Of a stretch of DNA of 64,000 nt, positions 22,405 through 33,196 are shown in pieces. Under the pieces are notes generated by a model that made no database searches, had not been told where the DNA came from, and saw only the letters and a list, made by a program, of their open reading frames with translations. The translations under genes were made by a program, and so were the position numbers. The DNA comes from Actinomadura nitritigenes. GTDB taxonomy: Bacteria > Actinomycetota > Actinomycetes > Streptosporangiales > Streptosporangiaceae. The stretch spans positions 124,001-188,000 of the forward strand of contig NZ_JAGEOK010000007.1 of assembly GCF_017573545.1 (NCBI RefSeq). Reading direction: 5' to 3'. Within the stretch, counting starts at the first letter, position 1. Each line of letters opens with the position of its first letter.

Positions 22405-23589
22405 TCAGGAGGCGGGGGCGAGGCGGGTGAGGGCGGCGGCGAGGCGGTCGGCGGACGGGTCGGTGAGGTTGCCGAGGAGCCGGAGCGCGAACCTCATCAG
22501 CGCCGGGTTGCCGAGGCCGGCGCGGGTCGCGGCGCGCATGACGCGGGGCGACTCGATGGCGCGGGCGAAGGCGCGGCCGAGGGTGAACGGGCGCCCGTTG
22601 GCCTGGCGGATCGCGGACGGGTAGGTGTACAGGACGCGTTCGCGCTGGCCGGGGGTGGGTGCGGCGAGGGCGGTCGTGACGGTCTCGGCGGCGATGCGGG
22701 CCGCTTCGAGGGCGTAGGCGATGCCCTCGCCGTTGGACGGGTTGATCATGCCTCCGGAGTCGCCGGTGAGCAGGAGGCCCGGCAGGTAGTGGGGGCGGCG
22801 CGCGTACCCCATCGGGAGCGCGGCGCCGCGGATCGGGCCGGTGGCGTTCTCCTCGGCGAAGCCCCAGTCCGGCGGTGTGCGGGCGAGCCAGTCGCCGAGG
22901 AGGCGGCGGTAGTCGGCGTGCGCGGTGCGGAGCAGGGCGACGCCGACGTTGCAGGTGCCGTCCCCCATGCCGAAGACCCAGCCGTATCCGGCGGGCACCA
23001 GGTCGAGCCACGCCTCCAGGTAGGGGTCGTCGTGGCGGGGGCTGCGGTAGTAGCGGCGGGCGGCCGTGCCGATCGGGCGGTCGCGGCGCGGGTGCACCCC
23101 GAGCGCGACCGACAGCCGCGACGAGGCGCCGTCGGCGGCGATGACGACCGGCGCGCGGTGGTCGCCGGCGTCGGTGCGGACGCCGGTGACGCGGCCGGTC
23201 CGGTCCCGGAGCGGGGCGGTGACCTTGGTGTTCTGCGACAGGGTCGCCCCGGCGGCGACCGCGCGGCGGGCCAGGATCTCGTCGAAGTCGTGGCGGGTGC
23301 GGGTGAGGCCGAACGCCGGGTGGGCGCCGTCGTCGGGCCACGGCAGTTCGAGCAGGCGGTCGCCGGCGATCAGCCGCAGGCCCCTGTTGCGGAACCAGCC
23401 GGGCGCGTCGATGTCGACGCCCAGGTCGAGCAGTTCCCGGACGGCGCGCGGCGTCAGGCCGTCGCCGCAGACCTTCTCGCGGGGGAACGAGGACTTCTCC
23501 AGCACGAGGACGTCGCGTCCGGAGCGGGCGAGGTGGCAGGCGGCGGCCGAGCCGGCCGGTCCGGCTCCGACCACGATGACGTCGGGCAT
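22405..23589 (-). CDS. geranylgeranyl reductase family flavoprotein
   Basis: A 394-residue FAD-dependent reductase. DVIVVGAGPAGSAAACHLAR is the dinucleotide loop; EKSSFPREKVCGDGLTPRAV is the conserved P-x-x-K-x-C-G-D-G step; GLLLTGDSGGMINPSNGEGI is the second FAD motif. These enzymes saturate isoprenoid chains such as the menaquinone tail or membrane lipids. It is monocistronic with a minus-strand hydrolase gene 32 bases upstream. Confidence 0.88.
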   Translation of the reverse strand: MPDVIVVGAGPAGSAAACHLARSGRDVLVLEKSSFPREKVCGDGLTPRAVRELLDLGVDIDAPGWFRNRGLRLIAGDRLLELPWPDDGAHPAFGLTRTRHDFDEILARRAVAAGATLSQNTKVTAPLRDRTGRVTGVRTDAGDHRAPVVIAADGASSRLSVALGVHPRRDRPIGTAARRYYRSPRHDDPYLEAWLDLVPAGYGWVFGMGDGTCNVGVALLRTAHADYRRLLGDWLARTPPDWGFAEENATGPIRGAALPMGYARRPHYLPGLLLTGDSGGMINPSNGEGIAYALEAARIAAETVTTALAAPTPGQRERVLYTYPSAIRQANGRPFTLGRAFARAIESPRVMRAATRAGLGNPALMRFALRLLGNLTDPSADRLAAALTRLAPAS

Positions 23590-23621
23590 GCCGACATCGT
23601 GCCCCGGCCGCCGGTTCCGAA

Positions 23622-24269
23622 TCAGGCGCCGTGGTCGAGGTGGCGGTTGAACCAGTCGGCGGCCTGCGCGGTGACCTCCTCCAGCGCGCCCGGTTCCTCG
23701 AAGAGGTGGGTCGCGCCGGGCACCACGTGCAGTTCGGCGTCCTCCAGCCGCTCCCGGGCCTGCTCGTTGAGCCGCAGCACCTCGGGGTCCGCGCCGCCGA
23801 CGATCAGCAGGACGGGTGCCCGCACCCGCGGCAGCGACGGGCCGGCGAGGTCGGGCCGGCCGCCCCGCGACACGACGGCGCCGACGTCCGGGCGGGCCGC
23901 CGCCGCGGCGAGCGCCGCCGCCGCGCCCGTGCTGGCGCCGAACAGCCCGATCCGCAGCCCCGCGGTGTGCGGCGCGGACTCCAGGCCGTCGGCCAGCGCG
24001 TCGACGGCGCCGATCAGCCGCATCGTCAGCAGCTCGATGTCGAAGCGGAGCTCGGCGGTGACCCGGTCGATCTGCTCCTCCCGCTCGGTGAGCAGGTCCA
24101 GCAGCAATGTGCCGATCCCGGCGGCGTTCAGCCCCTCGGCGACCGCGCGGTTGCGGGGGCTGTGCCGGGAGCTGCCGCTGCCGTGCGCGAACAGCACCAT
24201 GCCCGCCGGGTCGTCCGGGATCACCAGGTCGCCGTCCAGCTCGGCGTCCGGGAGCCTCAGCGTGATCAT
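23622..24269 (-). CDS. alpha/beta hydrolase (dienelactone-hydrolase type)
   Basis: A 215-residue alpha/beta hydrolase. VLFAHGSGSSRHSPRNRAVA is the oxyanion loop, IGLFGASTGAAAALAAAAAR the nucleophile elbow with Ser in G-A-S-T-G, PVLLIVGGADPEV the acid, and VPGATHLFEEPGA the His. It overlaps the upstream CBS gene by ATGA. Such hydrolase plus CBS pairs occur in actinobacterial stress loci. Substrate unknown. Confidence 0.85.
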   Translation of the reverse strand: MITLRLPDAELDGDLVIPDDPAGMVLFAHGSGSSRHSPRNRAVAEGLNAAGIGTLLLDLLTEREEQIDRVTAELRFDIELLTMRLIGAVDALADGLESAPHTAGLRIGLFGASTGAAAALAAAAARPDVGAVVSRGGRPDLAGPSLPRVRAPVLLIVGGADPEVLRLNEQARERLEDAELHVVPGATHLFEEPGALEEVTAQAADWFNRHLDHGA

Positions 24270-24685
24270 GTGTTGGGGGGTTCCGCGCTGATGTCGGCCA
24301 GCGCCGAGCGCTCGTCGCGCTGGACGGCGAGGTCGCCGATGGACACCATCCCGATCGGGCGGTCGCCGTCCACGACGGGGAGCCGCCGGACGGCGTGCCG
24401 CCGCATCAGCCGGACGGCCTCGTCGGCGTCCTCCTCCGGCGCCACCGTGATCATGTTGGTGCTGCAGATGTCGCCGACCGCGGTGGCGCCCACGTCCTTC
24501 TGGACGGCGACGGCGCGGACCACGATGTCGCGGTCGGTGACGAGTCCTCGCAGGCGCCCCTCGTGGACCACCAGCACGTCGCCGATGCCGTGGCGGCGCA
24601 TCAGGTCGCTCACGGTGACCAGCGTGGTGTCCGGGGACACCGCGACCGGCACCGGTGTCATCACTTCGTTCACTCTCTGGGCCAT
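24266..24685 (-). CDS. tandem CBS-domain protein
   Basis: A 139-residue protein made of two CBS modules: VNEVMTPVPVAVSPDTTLVT with LVTDRDIVVRAVA, and VGDICSTNMITVAPEEDADE with RLPVVDGDRPIGMVSIGDLA. CBS pairs bind adenosine ligands and often sense energy or hypoxia. Its stop overlaps the start of the hydrolase gene, so both are translated together. Confidence 0.88.
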   Translation of the reverse strand: MAQRVNEVMTPVPVAVSPDTTLVTVSDLMRRHGIGDVLVVHEGRLRGLVTDRDIVVRAVAVQKDVGATAVGDICSTNMITVAPEEDADEAVRLMRRHAVRRLPVVDGDRPIGMVSIGDLAVQRDERSALADISAEPPNT

Positions 24686-24757
24686 GGGCGAACCTCCCCC
24701 CTCCGGGGCTCGCCTACCCAGCGCCCGCGCGGATATGTCAGCGCCTCCGCGGGGGAC

Positions 24758-25678
24758 TCAGGACGAGGGGTCGGGGCCCTCCTGCTCGGCCAGGAACCGC
24801 TCGAACTGCGCGCCGAGCTCCTCCGCGGTCGGCATGTCCTGCGACTCGGCGAGCAGGCTGTCGCGCTCGGCGGCGCCGGCGAACGCGTCGTACTGCTGCT
24901 CCAGCGCCCGCACGACCTTCTCGACCTCGGCGTTGCCGTCGACCTGCTCGGCGATGTCGGCGTCGGTGGCCGCGGCGGCCTCGCGGAGCCGCTCGACCGG
25001 CAGCACCAGCCCGGTCGCGGCGACGACCTGCTCCAGGGCGGCGACCGCGGCGGCCGGGTAGGCGGACTGGGCGAGGTAGTGGGGGACGTGCACGGCGAGG
25101 CCGAGCGCGTCGTGCCCCGCCTCGCCGAGCCGCAGCTCCAGCAGCCCGGCGGCGCTGCCGGGCACCTGCACCTTGTCGAACCAGGTGTTGCGGGTGATCA
25201 GTTCGGGGCGGGTGGCGTGCGTGGTGACGCCGACCGGGCGGGTGTGCGGCACGCCCATCGGGATGCCGTGGAAGCCGACGACGAGGCCCACGTCCAGCCG
25301 CTTCACCAGGTGCAGCACCGACCGGGTGAAGCCCTCCCAGAGCCGGTCGGGCTCCGGCCCGGACAGCATCAGGAACGGGCTTCCGACGTCGTCGTGGAGC
25401 AGCCGCACCACCAGCTCGGGCGCGTCGTAGGACGCCCAGTGGTCGCGGTCGAAGGTCATCGTCGGGCGGCGGGCCCGGTAGTCGATCAACGAGTCGACGT
25501 CGAAGCGGGCGATGACGCGGTGCTCCAAGGCCTCCAGCAGGTGCTCGCGCACGAGCTGCCCGGTGGATCCGGCGTCCACGAAGCCGTCGAGGCTGTGCAG
25601 CAGCACCGGGCCGGTCATCTCCGGCAGGTCGGTGTCCAGCTCGTACAGATCCTCAGGGTTCAGCAACTTCTCCCCCAC
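24758..25678 (-). CDS. PAC2-family protein
   Basis: A 306-residue member of the PAC2 (proteasome assembly chaperone-like) family common in actinobacteria. ELDTDLPEMTGPVLLHSLDG, FVDAGSTGQLVREHLLEAL, GIPMGVPHTRPVGVTTHATR and HVPHYLAQSAYPAAAVAALE are typical steps. The C-terminal 100 residues are helical and acidic. Role unproven; archaeal relatives bind ATP. It is separated from the cbb operon by an 87-bp gap. Confidence 0.85.
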   Translation of the reverse strand: MGEKLLNPEDLYELDTDLPEMTGPVLLHSLDGFVDAGSTGQLVREHLLEALEHRVIARFDVDSLIDYRARRPTMTFDRDHWASYDAPELVVRLLHDDVGSPFLMLSGPEPDRLWEGFTRSVLHLVKRLDVGLVVGFHGIPMGVPHTRPVGVTTHATRPELITRNTWFDKVQVPGSAAGLLELRLGEAGHDALGLAVHVPHYLAQSAYPAAAVAALEQVVAATGLVLPVERLREAAAATDADIAEQVDGNAEVEKVVRALEQQYDAFAGAAERDSLLAESQDMPTAEELGAQFERFLAEQEGPDPSS

Positions 25679-25765
25679 ATCTCCATGTCGATGGTCTCAA
25701 CACTAGGACATGCGGAGGCGAATCCCTTGATCTACTGTGATCGGCGTCTCACCTCCCGGCGGGGG

Positions 25766-26713
25766 TCACTGGAACACCCGGCTGGTGAGGAAGTCGTCCG
25801 GTTCCAGGGTGGTGAGGGCGGCGCGGTCCACCTCGCCTGCGGCGGCCAGGAGGCGGTTGGCGTGGCGGAGGCGCGCGCGCTCGATGGCGTTGCGGACGGA
25901 CCTGGCGTTCGCGAAGCGCGGCTGGACGCGGCGCCGGTCGAGGTAGTCGCGGAAGACGGGCTCGGTCTCCGGCGCCAGGACGTACCCCTCGCGCTCCATC
26001 ATGAGGTGCCCGATCGCCTCCAGCTCGTCCGGCTTGTAGTCGGGGAAGTCGATGTGGTGGGCGATGCGGGAGCTCATGCCGGGATTGGACGCGAAGAAGG
26101 AGTCCATGCGGTCCTTGTAGCCGGCCAGGACGACGACGAGGTCGTCCCGCTGGTTCTCCATGACCTGCAGGAGGATCTCGATGGCCTCCTGCCCGTAGTC
26201 GCGCTCGTTCTCGGCCCGGTACAGGTAGTACGCCTCGTCGATGAACAGGACGCCGCCCATGGCCCGCTTGAGGACCTCCTTGGTCTTCGGGGCGGTGTGG
26301 CCGACGTACTGGCCGACGAGGTCGTCGCGGGTGACGGAGACGAGGTGTCCCTTGCGGATGTAGCCGAGCCGGTGGAGCAGCTCCGCGAGCCGGACCGCGA
26401 CGGTCGTCTTCCCGGTTCCGGGGCTGCCGGTGAAGCACATGTGCAGGTTGGGACGTCCGGAGTCGATGCCGAAGCGCGCGCGGACGCGGTCCACCAGCAG
26501 CAGCGCGGCGATCTCCCGGATGCGGGTCTTCACCGGGGCCAGGCCGACGAGTTCGGCGTCGAGGGCGTCCAGGACCTCGTCGGCGTGGGAGTCGGCGCGC
26601 TCCTTGGCGAGGTCGACGCGGGCGCCGGGGGGCAGCGGGGCCGGCGGGGCCGGCTCCCCGGCGGCGGGAGCGTGGGGTGGGGCCGCCGGGGAGCCGTTTT
26701 CGGAGGGTCGCAT
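25766..26713 (-). CDS. cbbX: red-type RuBisCO activase CbbX (AAA+)
   Basis: A 315-residue AAA+ ATPase that remodels inhibited red-type RuBisCO. The N-terminus is Pro/Ala rich. [20 protein letters not shown] is Walker [21 protein letters not shown] the CbbX pore-loop region, [20 protein letters not shown]alker B, and [14 protein letters not shown] the arginine-finger part. It lies directly behind cbbS. ATG at 26713 has a weak ribosome site; TTG at 26735-26737, overlapping the cbbS stop as TTGA, is an alternative coupled start. Confidence 0.93.
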   Translation of the reverse strand: MRPSENGSPAAPPHAPAAGEPAPPAPLPPGARVDLAKERADSHADEVLDALDAELVGLAPVKTRIREIAALLLVDRVRARFGIDSGRPNLHMCFTGSPGTGKTTVAVRLAELLHRLGYIRKGHLVSVTRDDLVGQYVGHTAPKTKEVLKRAMGGVLFIDEAYYLYRAENERDYGQEAIEILLQVMENQRDDLVVVLAGYKDRMDSFFASNPGMSSRIAHHIDFPDYKPDELEAIGHLMMEREGYVLAPETEPVFRDYLDRRRVQPRFANARSVRNAIERARLRHANRLLAAAGEVDRAALTTLEPDDFLTSRVFQ

Positions 26714-26733
26714 GCCGAACCCGGGACGGTCGC

Positions 26734-27162
26734 TCAACGCGGGTCCCCGTAGCGCTCGCCTTCGGGACGGTCCGTCGCGTAGGAGTGCAGCGTGTACCGG
26801 ATGCGCCGGTCGGAGGTCTCCTCGCGGTCCAGGCGGAAGCCGGGCTCCACGGGCGGGCGCTGCACGATGAACGACAGCGCGGTGGTCTGGCGCCCGTAGT
26901 CCGCGTCGTAGGCGTTCAGCCGGACGTAGTGGTTCGGGTACGCCTTGCGGCATTCCTTCACCTCGTACAGGACGCCGGCGGGGTCGGCGAGGTCGAACAT
27001 GGGCAGTCCCCACATCTCCCAGTAGGAGTTGCGCGGGTGCGGGTCGTCGGTGAACTCGACCGAGCAGGGCCAGCCCCGGTCGAGGGCGTAGGCGACCTGC
27101 TTGGTGATCTCCTCGTCGGTCAGGTCGGGCAGGTAGGAGAAGGTGCCTTGGGTGATCCGCAT
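26734..27162 (-). CDS. cbbS: ribulose-bisphosphate carboxylase small subunit (red type)
   Basis: A 142-residue Rbc[21 protein letters not shown] is the red-type (form IC/ID) N-terminus; [40 protein letters not shown] and [20 protein letters not shown] follow. The C-terminal extension beyond residue 110 is the hairpin tail that fills the central channel in red-type enzymes. One base separates it from cbbL. Confidence 0.94.
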   Translation of the reverse strand: MRITQGTFSYLPDLTDEEITKQVAYALDRGWPCSVEFTDDPHPRNSYWEMWGLPMFDLADPAGVLYEVKECRKAYPNHYVRLNAYDADYGRQTTALSFIVQRPPVEPGFRLDREETSDRRIRYTLHSYATDRPEGERYGDPR

Positions 27163-27163
27163 G

Positions 27164-28720
<1,557 letters not shown>

Positions 28721-28730
28721 TCACCTCCCG

Positions 28731-28783
28731 ACACTTGCGCTGTCCATCAAGTGTTCTACGGTGACCATCAAGCATTCACTTGA
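28731..28783. promoter_or_regulatory. CbbR operator region between cbbL and cbbR
   Basis: ACACTTG-N10-CAAGTGT (28731-28754) is a perfect dyad, and TCAAG-N6-CTTGA (28768-28783) is a second one with the same half-site. Four CACTTGA-like half-sites stand in a row just before the cbbR ribosome site, as expected for a LysR activator that also represses itself. Confidence 0.7.
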
Positions 28784-28798
28784 ACGAGGAGGCCGGAC

Positions 28799-29701
28799 GT
28801 GACGGAAGCCCGGCTGCGGACGTTCGTCGCGCTCGCCGACACCGGGTCCGTGCGGGCGGCGGCCCTCCGGCTGTACGTGACGGAGTCGGCGGTGTCGGCG
28901 GCGGTGGCGGCGCTCACCCGCGACCTCGGCGTCCCGCTCGTCCGGCGGGTGGGGCGCGGCGTCCGGCTGACCCCGGCCGGGACCGTGTACGCCGGGTACG
29001 CGCGGCAGGTGCTCGGCCTGCTGGAGGAGGGACGGGCGGCGGCGCGCGGCGCGGCCGACCCGGGACGCGGGCCGCTGCGGCTGGCGGCGGTGACGACCGC
29101 CGCCGACCAGGTCCTGCCCGAGCTGCTCGCGTCCTTCCGGACGCGCTGGCCCGATGTCGAGCTGGCGCTGGAGGTGGGGCCGCGCCGTCAGGTGTGGAGC
29201 AGCCTGGCCGCGCACGAGGCCGACCTCGTCCTGGCGGGCCGCCCGCCGGCCGACGCCGCCGCGACCGTGCTGGCGACGCGCCCGAACGAGCTGGTCGTGG
29301 TCGGCGCGCCGGCCGTCGCGGACGGTTTCTCCCTCGCCCGGACGCCGTGGGTGATGCGCGAGCCGGGGTCGGGGACGCGCGCGTCCGCGGACGCCTACCT
29401 GGCCGAGCGGGAGGTCGCGCCGCCCCGGCTGGTCCTCGGCTCGAACGGCGCGGTGATCGCGGGCGCGGCGGCCGGGCTGGGGGTGGCGCTGGTGTCGCGG
29501 GACGCGGTCGGCGCGGAGCTGGCCGCGGGACGGCTCGTGGTGATCGGCGCGCCGGGGATGCCCCTCGACCGCCCGTGGCACGCCGTGGCGGGCGCGGCGC
29601 CGACCCCGACGACGCTGCTGTTCGTCCGGCACCTGCTGGACGCGCCCGGATGGACGGCCCCGGCTAGGGCAGGCTCCACAGGGGCACCGACAGCAGGATG
29701 A
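28799..29701 (+). CDS. cbbR: LysR-family regulator CbbR
   Basis: A 300-residue LysR protein with GTG start behind GAGGAGG. RLRTFVALADTGSVRAAALR through VTESAVSAAVAALTRDLGVP is the winged HTH; residues 95-285 are the substrate-binding domain, with VPLVRRVGRGVRLTPAG as hinge. It is divergent from cbbL with two matching dyads in the shared promoter, so control of the RuBisCO operon is the natural reading. Its last 12 codons overlap a convergent small gene. Confidence 0.88.
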   Translation: MTEARLRTFVALADTGSVRAAALRLYVTESAVSAAVAALTRDLGVPLVRRVGRGVRLTPAGTVYAGYARQVLGLLEEGRAAARGAADPGRGPLRLAAVTTAADQVLPELLASFRTRWPDVELALEVGPRRQVWSSLAAHEADLVLAGRPPADAAATVLATRPNELVVVGAPAVADGFSLARTPWVMREPGSGTRASADAYLAEREVAPPRLVLGSNGAVIAGAAAGLGVALVSRDAVGAELAAGRLVVIGAPGMPLDRPWHAVAGAAPTPTTLLFVRHLLDAPGWTAPARAGSTGAPTAG

Positions 29702-29843
29702 GGCTCACGCCGATCAGCGCGACGGCCACGGACCGCCCGCCGTCCCCGCCGCCGGGCACCGCCGCCGGGCGCAGGACGCCGAGGAGGGACCAGCACAGGC
29801 AGAGCACGGCGCCGGCATCCATCGCCACGGCCAGCCCGATCAC
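29664..29843 (-). CDS. 59-residue two-helix membrane protein
   Basis: GTG at 29841-29843 follows AGAGGGGGAT and opens a frame with two membrane helices: VIGLAVAMDAGAVLCLCWSL near the start and SVAVALIGVSLILLSVPLW at the end, joined by a Gly/Pro loop. It ends TAG inside the 3' end of cbbR (38-base convergent overlap). Too short to be sure, but codon use and topology favour a real gene. Confidence 0.45.
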   Translation of the reverse strand: MIGLAVAMDAGAVLCLCWSLLGVLRPAAVPGGGDGGRSVAVALIGVSLILLSVPLWSLP

Positions 29844-30023
29844 GCCACCATCCCCCTCTTTTCGTAGGGGCCAACACTAGGGCATACGCGGCATGGGACG
29901 CGCACGCGAAGAATCCGAGTGCAGTCGCTCACATCGGCCGCGCGGGACGCCCCCGGCGGGGCGGCGACACGACAGAATCAAGTTCGGTACAGATTCACGC
30001 TCGGTACCGGGAGAGGTGCGGCC

Positions 30024-31202
30024 ATGACCACCGACCGTCCGTACGACATCGTGCTGTTCGGCGCCACCGGCTTCACCGGCGCCCTCACCGCCGAGTACCT
30101 GGCCGGGCACGCCGACCCGGGCACGCGCTGGGCGCTGGCCGGACGCAACCAGGCCAAGCTCGCCGCCGTCCGCGACCGGGCCGCCGCGATCGACCCCGGC
30201 TGCGCGGACCTCCCGCTGCTGCACGCCGACACCACCGACCCGTCCTCCATCGAGGAGATCGCGAGGTCGGCCAAGGTCGTCATCACGACGGTCGGCCCGT
30301 ACGTCCAGTACGGCGAGCCCCTGGTCGCGGCGTGCGCGCGCGCCGGTACCGACTACGTCGACCTCACCGGCGAGCCCACCTTCGTCGACCAGATGTACCT
30401 CAAGTACCACGACGAGGCGGTCCGCTCAGGCGCCCGCATCGTCCACGCCTGCGGGTTCGACTCGATCCCGCACGACCTCGGCGCCTACTTCACCGTGAAG
30501 CAGCTGCCCGAGGGCGTCCCGCTGCACGTCGAGGGGTTCCTGCGCGTGCACGGCGACGCGTCGGGCGGCACGATCGCCTCCGCGGTCGGCATCTTCGCCG
30601 ACGTGACCGGCATGATGCGCGCCGAGCGCGAGCGGCGCCGCGCCGAGGGGCGGCCGGAGGGCCGGCGGGTCCGGATCTCCCGGCGGCCCGCGCCGCGGGC
30701 CCGCGTCGGCGGCGGCTGGACGCTCCCGCTGCCGACCATCGACCCGCAGATCGTGGCCCGGTCCGCCGCCGCGCTCGACCGGTACGGCCCGGACTTCTCC
30801 TACGGCCACTACCTGGCGGTCAAGCGGCTGCCCGTCGCCGCCGGGATGGCGGTGGGCTCCGGCGCGCTGCTCGCGCTCGCGCAGCTCCCGCCCACCCGGT
30901 CGCTGCTGCTGCGGCTCCGCGCGCCGGGCGAGGGGCCGTCCCCGGAGCGCCGCGCCCGCAACTGGTTCAGCGTGAAGTTCGTCGGCGAGGGCGGCGGGAG
31001 GCGGGTCGTCACCGAGGTCGCGGGCGGCGACCCCGGCTACGGCGAGACCGCGAAGATGCTCGCGCAGTCCGCGCTCTGCCTCGCCCACGACGACCTGCCG
31101 AAGACCGCCGGGCAGGTGACCACCGCCACCGCGATGGGCGACGCGCTGATCGCGCGGCTCACCGCCGCCGGCATCACCTTCCGGGTGCTCACTCGCAGCT
31201 GA
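30024..31202 (+). CDS. saccharopine dehydrogenase-like / trans-acting enoyl reductase family protein
   Basis: A 392-residue protein. YDIVLFGATGFTGALTAEYL is a GxxGxxG nucleotide loop; GPYVQYGEPLVAACARAGTD then YVDLTGEPTFVDQMYLKYHD and RIVHACGFDSIPHDLGAYF are the conserved steps of this family. The mycobacterial relatives act as trans enoyl reductases in lipid synthesis. ATG at 30024 is preceded by GGGAGAGGTG. No lipid-synthesis genes are adjacent, so the substrate is open. Confidence 0.82.
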   Translation: MTTDRPYDIVLFGATGFTGALTAEYLAGHADPGTRWALAGRNQAKLAAVRDRAAAIDPGCADLPLLHADTTDPSSIEEIARSAKVVITTVGPYVQYGEPLVAACARAGTDYVDLTGEPTFVDQMYLKYHDEAVRSGARIVHACGFDSIPHDLGAYFTVKQLPEGVPLHVEGFLRVHGDASGGTIASAVGIFADVTGMMRAERERRRAEGRPEGRRVRISRRPAPRARVGGGWTLPLPTIDPQIVARSAAALDRYGPDFSYGHYLAVKRLPVAAGMAVGSGALLALAQLPPTRSLLLRLRAPGEGPSPERRARNWFSVKFVGEGGGRRVVTEVAGGDPGYGETAKMLAQSALCLAHDDLPKTAGQVTTATAMGDALIARLTAAGITFRVLTRS

Positions 31203-32382
31203 CCCGTCCGGTGCGCCGGCGGCCCGGGACGGGAATGACCGCCTCAACGGTCGTGCCGACCCCGGGGCGGCTGGTGACGGTGACGCGGCCGCCGAGCAGC
31301 TCGGCGCGCTCGCGCATGCCGCGCAGCCCGTAGGAGTCGGTGCGCCTGGTCCGCTCCGCGCGCGCGCCTTGCGCGAACACCTCGCGTACCGAGAACCCCG
31401 TGCCGTCGTCGGTGACCTTCAGCCGGACCCGGTCGCTCGCGTGCTCCAGCAGCAGGTCCACGCATGTCGCCGATGCGTGCCGCAGGCTGTTGCCGACCGC
31501 CTCCTGCGCGATCCGGTACAGCGCGGTCTGCACATGGTCGGGCAGCTCCTCCTCGAGCTCGCCCTCCACGGTCACGCTGACGTCGATGACGCCGGACGGC
31601 CCCGGGCCGTCCCCCGCCTCGCGGGCGAGGGTCGCCAGCGCCGCCGACAGGCCGAGGTCGTCCAGCACGGGCGGCCGCAGCCCGCCGATCGCGGCGCGCG
31701 TCTCCGCCGCCGCCAGCTCGCACAGCTTCCGCGCGATCATGATCTGCGCGAGCCCCTCCGGATGGTGCTCGGGCAGCGCCCGCTCGGCCGCCGACAGGTG
31801 GAAGCCGAGGCTGGCCAGCCGCTGCGCGATGCCGTCGTGGATCTCCCGGCTCAGCCGGGACCGCTCGGCCTCCTGCGCCTCGACGGCCCGCTCGGCGAAC
31901 CGCTCGGCGGCGTGCTCGCGCTCGCGGGCCGCCCGCAGCCGCCGGCATGAGCACAGCACCGGGGCGAACAGCTCCGCCAGCGCGGTGACGAGCGCGACGT
32001 CGTCGTCCGGGCACGGGCCCGCGGACCGGACGTCCACCACCGCGATCGTGGCGTTCCCGCTGCGGACGGGGATCGCGACGCCTCGTCCGTCCGTGTGCGC
32101 GCGGGCACGGCCGTGCGCGGCCGCCCAGCCGACGTCGCCCTCCCCCAGCGGGACGGCCGGGCCCGTCCATTCCAGTGCCCGCTCCTCGTCGTCCAGGACG
32201 TAGACGTCGCAGAACGTCAGCGCGCGCGCCGAGCGGACGACCAGCCCGGCCAGTTCCTCGGCCATCCGCGGCAGCTCCCGGTCCGAGCAGGCCACCGCCA
32301 CGATCCGGACGAGCAGGTCGTTGCCGTGCCCGGCGAGCAGCTCCGCCGGCGACGCCGGCGAGGCCGGCGACGACGCCGTCAC
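31189..32382 (-). CDS. NarL-type sensor histidine kinase with GAF-like domain
   Basis: A 397-residue cytoplasmic kinase. Residues 20-165 look GAF-like (LEWTGPAVPLGEGDVGWAAA; ATIAVVDVRSAGPCPDDDVA). HisKA_3 follows with EAERSRLSREIHDGIAQRLA (His in R-E-I-H-D-G), then a HATPase_c part (LYRIAQEAVGNSLRHASATC; VTDDGTGFSV; YGLRGMRERAELLGGRVTV). GTG at 32380-32382 overlaps the stop of the response-regulator gene. No membrane segment, so it should read an internal signal. Its 3' end overlaps the convergent gene at 30024 by 14 bases. Confidence 0.88.
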   Translation of the reverse strand: MTASSPASPASPAELLAGHGNDLLVRIVAVACSDRELPRMAEELAGLVVRSARALTFCDVYVLDDEERALEWTGPAVPLGEGDVGWAAAHGRARAHTDGRGVAIPVRSGNATIAVVDVRSAGPCPDDDVALVTALAELFAPVLCSCRRLRAAREREHAAERFAERAVEAQEAERSRLSREIHDGIAQRLASLGFHLSAAERALPEHHPEGLAQIMIARKLCELAAAETRAAIGGLRPPVLDDLGLSAALATLAREAGDGPGPSGVIDVSVTVEGELEEELPDHVQTALYRIAQEAVGNSLRHASATCVDLLLEHASDRVRLKVTDDGTGFSVREVFAQGARAERTRRTDSYGLRGMRERAELLGGRVTVTSRPGVGTTVEAVIPVPGRRRTGRVSCE

Positions 32383-33035
32383 CGGAACAGCCCCTCGCGC
32401 AGCGCGACCGCGATCGCGGCGGACCGGTCGGTGACCTCCAGCTTGCGGTACAGCGCCCGCAGGTGGCTCTTCACCGTCTCCTCGCTGAGCACCAGCCGGG
32501 CCGCGATCGCCTTGTTGGACAGCCCGCCGACGAGCAGCGACAGCACCTCGCTCTCGCGCTGCGTCAGCCCCCGGTTCGCGCCGGGCCAGAACTCGCCGCG
32601 GGTCAGCCGGGCCGCCGTCACCGCCATCCGCCCGGCGAGCGTCGGGTCGACGACGGTCTCGCCCTGCGCGACCTCCTCCAGGCGCCGCACCAGCTCCGGG
32701 CCGTCCACCCGTTTCAGCAGGTAGCCGCCCGCCCCGGCGCGCAGCGCCTCGAAGACGTACTGCTCGTCGTCGTACACCGACAGGAACACCACCCGCGCCT
32801 CGGGGACGCGGCCGGTGAGCAGCCGGCACAGGTCGAGGCCGCTCTCGGGGCCGAGCCGCACGTCCAGCAGGACGACGTCGGGCCGCAGCGTGGTGACCAG
32901 GCGGGTGGCCTCCTCCCCTGTCCCCGCCTGTCCCACGACGCGCACCCGCCCGGCGAATCCGGCCAGCATCGCCTGGAGTCCGGCGAGGATCATCTCGTGG
33001 TCGTCCACCAGGACGACGCGTACGGGGGCGCCCAT
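32379..33035 (-). CDS. LuxR/NarL-type response regulator
   Basis: A 218-residue regulator. VRVVLVDDHEMILAGLQAML gives the receiver acidic pair, DVVLLDVRLG the phospho-accepting Asp, and VVFLSVYDDEQYVFEALRAG, AGGYLLKRVD the Thr/Ser and Lys sites. The C-terminal LuxR HTH is LTQRESEVLSLLVGGLSNKA with LSEETVKSHLRALYRKLEVT. It is first in the operon and coupled to its kinase. It sits between the RuBisCO and phosphoribulokinase genes, divergent from the latter; any link to CO2 fixation is unproven. Confidence 0.9.
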   Translation of the reverse strand: MGAPVRVVLVDDHEMILAGLQAMLAGFAGRVRVVGQAGTGEEATRLVTTLRPDVVLLDVRLGPESGLDLCRLLTGRVPEARVVFLSVYDDEQYVFEALRAGAGGYLLKRVDGPELVRRLEEVAQGETVVDPTLAGRMAVTAARLTRGEFWPGANRGLTQRESEVLSLLVGGLSNKAIAARLVLSEETVKSHLRALYRKLEVTDRSAAIAVALREGLFR

Positions 33036-33196
33036 TCCGGCACGATAACAACCCGAAGCTACCGACCAGTAGCCCCCGCTGCGGCCCGGCCTCCCGCCAT
33101 CTCACCCCCGCTCTCACCCGACCGGGGGACGCACCCGCGCCGCCACCGCCGTACTCTCCCTGTCGAAAACGGGATTCCGCAGGACGGAGGAGCAAG

